A DNA stretch of 64,000 nucleotides from Clostridiales bacterium (lineage in GTDB: Bacteria; Bacillota; Clostridia; Christensenellales; Pumilibacteraceae): positions 13,419-77,418 of the forward strand of contig DQGD01000014.1 in assembly GCA_003533505.1 (NCBI GenBank). The letters are read 5' to 3'. The position numbers and the translations under genes were made by a program. A model generated the notes under the pieces. The model worked only from the letters and a program-made list of their open reading frames with translations. It was not told the DNA's origin and did not search any database. Positions 63,279 to 64,000 of the stretch are shown here, piece by piece. The stretch's first letter is position 1. Each line of letters opens with the position of its first letter.

Positions 63279-64000
63279 ATGTTCAATTTCTTTAATTGCG
63301 GACGCGGCTGCGATTGCGACCGACCGCGCGACGACTGCGACGAGCGCCGTCCCGACTGCCGTCCCGATTATCGCCCCGACCCCGGCTGTCGTTGCCCCGG
63401 TCCTCCGGGACCTCCCGGCAGACCCGGTATGCCCGGTCCTCCGGGTCCGCAGGGTCCGCGCGGTTTCCAAGGCTTCCCCGGCGTTCCCGGCCCCACCGGT
63501 CCGCAAGGTATTCGCGGCATTCAGGGCGAAATCGGCCCCACCGGTCCGCAAGGCTATCCCGGCGCCGACGGAGCGACGGGACCCACCGGACCCACGGGCG
63601 CAACAGGCGCAACGGGTGCTACGGGCGCAACAGGCGCAACGGGACCCACCGGACCTACGGGCGCAACGGGTGCAACAGGCGCGATGGGTGCAACGGGTGC
63701 AACGGGCGCAACTGGAGCAACGGGCGCAACGGGACCCACCGGACCCACGGGCGCGACAGGCGCAACGGGTGCTACGGGCGCGACAGGCGCAACAGGCGCG
63801 ACGGGACCCACCGGACCGACAGGACCTACGGGAGCTACGGGTGCAACGGGTGCTACGGGCGCAACAGGCGCAACGGGTGCCGACGGAGCGACGGGACCCA
63901 CCGGACCGACCGGTCCTACGGGCGCAACAGGCGCAACGGGTGCAACGGGAGCCGACGGAGCGACGGGACCTACCGGACCGACCGGACCCACGGGAGCAAC
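63279..64000 (+). CDS. Collagen-like surface protein (3' end outside window)
   Basis: At least 240 residues, open at the window edge. ATG 63279 follows AGAGAGGAG. A short Cys/Asp/Arg-rich head (MFNFFNCGRGCDCDRPRDDC, ending GCRCPG) precedes an uninterrupted Gly-X-Y region: first varied triplets (GPPGPPGRPGMPGPPGPQ, GFQGFPGVPGPTGPQ, GIRGIQGEIG), then blocks of GAT, GPT and occasional GAD or GAM triplets. This is the architecture of BclA-like and other bacterial collagen-like proteins on spores or cell surfaces. The Cys-rich head may cross-link or anchor the trimer. Long minus-strand open frames here (Gly-Pro-Val / Ala-Pro-Val repeats) are shadows of the repeat. Confidence 0.9.
   Translation, partial: MFNFFNCGRGCDCDRPRDDCDERRPDCRPDYRPDPGCRCPGPPGPPGRPGMPGPPGPQGPRGFQGFPGVPGPTGPQGIRGIQGEIGPTGPQGYPGADGATGPTGPTGATGATGATGATGATGPTGPTGATGATGAMGATGATGATGATGATGPTGPTGATGATGATGATGATGATGPTGPTGPTGATGATGATGATGATGADGATGPTGPTGPTGATGATGATGADGATGPTGPTGPTGA
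63571..64000 (+). repeat. 9-bp-based tandem repeat coding Gly-Ala-Thr/Gly-Pro-Thr
   Basis: Near-identical GGC-GCA-ACG/ACA and GGA-CCC-ACC triplet blocks repeated to the window edge; expected to vary in number between strains and to be hard to assemble, which may explain why the sequence stops here. Confidence 0.85.

Noticed and set aside
63554..63991. Minus-strand Gly-Pro-Val / Ala-Pro-Val repeat frame that looks like a coding gene
   Set aside because: It is the antisense reading of the collagen-like Gly-X-Y repeat, which has an RBS, a start and a sensible head domain on the plus strand.

Overview
The window is about 55% G+C and reads as chromosome of an uncultured anaerobic Gram-positive bacterium, most likely a gut- or rumen-type member of Clostridia (Bacillota). 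The signs are lipoprotein signal peptides, a tRNA-sensing T-box leader, a purine riboswitch, rubrerythrin, a TM1266-type hydrogenase-associated regulator, consensus sigma-A promoters and a collagen-like surface protein. No phage, plasmid, CRISPR or rRNA genes are seen. Genus-level placement is not possible from the sequence alone.

Layout. 1-978: 3' part of acetolactate synthase (ilvB). 970-1801: two inverted copies of a structured repeat, one of them interrupted by a 275-bp hairpin element. 1957-5603: heterodimeric ABC exporter. 6101-20424: carbohydrate locus with a leaderless AraC regulator, nucleoside hydrolase, sugar ABC transporter (binding protein and two permeases, no ATPase), GH43-like lipoprotein and a 2226-residue repetitive lipoprotein with a CBM9-like domain. 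20525-23477: T-box - trpB2 - trpS. 23586-27163: DUF308 membrane protein, short RNA candidate, rubrerythrin and an ABC-2 transporter. 27311-28455: thrB ending in the third repeat copy. 28940-33384: TPR protein, ABC binding protein/permease with a hydrogenase-type regulator, and a YefM/RelE-like toxin-antitoxin pair. 33504-38196: membrane protein, clpB with a ribbon-helix-helix partner. 38330-40958: two-component system. 41202-46718: two flavoproteins, tRNA-Pro, a guanine-type riboswitch, an unknown beta-rich protein and galM. 47233-51900: a large lipoprotein ending in a sialate-O-acetylesterase-type domain. 52159-57783: 1874-residue DUF4011 helicase. 57856-62977: lactonase-fold protein, macro-domain remnant, a second leaderless AraC regulator and a MocA-type sugar operon. 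63279-64000: start of a collagen-like protein.

The dominant theme is sugar capture and breakdown: two AraC-controlled loci, two very large surface lipoproteins, GH43, aldose epimerase, MocA-type dehydrogenases and a sugar isomerase. Amino-acid supply (ilvB, trpB/trpS, thrB) is interspersed.

The most unusual observations are: (i) a three-copy intergenic repeat whose hairpins are kept by compensatory changes and whose first hairpin holds the stop codon of ilvB or thrB in its loop; (ii) three genes (two AraC regulators and an ABC ATPase) whose ATG lies exactly six bases after a consensus -10 box, predicting leaderless mRNAs; (iii) a giant helicase in which both the transglutaminase-like and the nuclease domain have lost residues conserved in their families; (iv) a guanine-type riboswitch with an unusually short P3 in front of an FAD dehydrogenase; and (v) an NMT1-like ABC importer without ATPase led by a hydrogenase-type regulator behind an attenuator. 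All calls come from reading the sequence; no searches were run.
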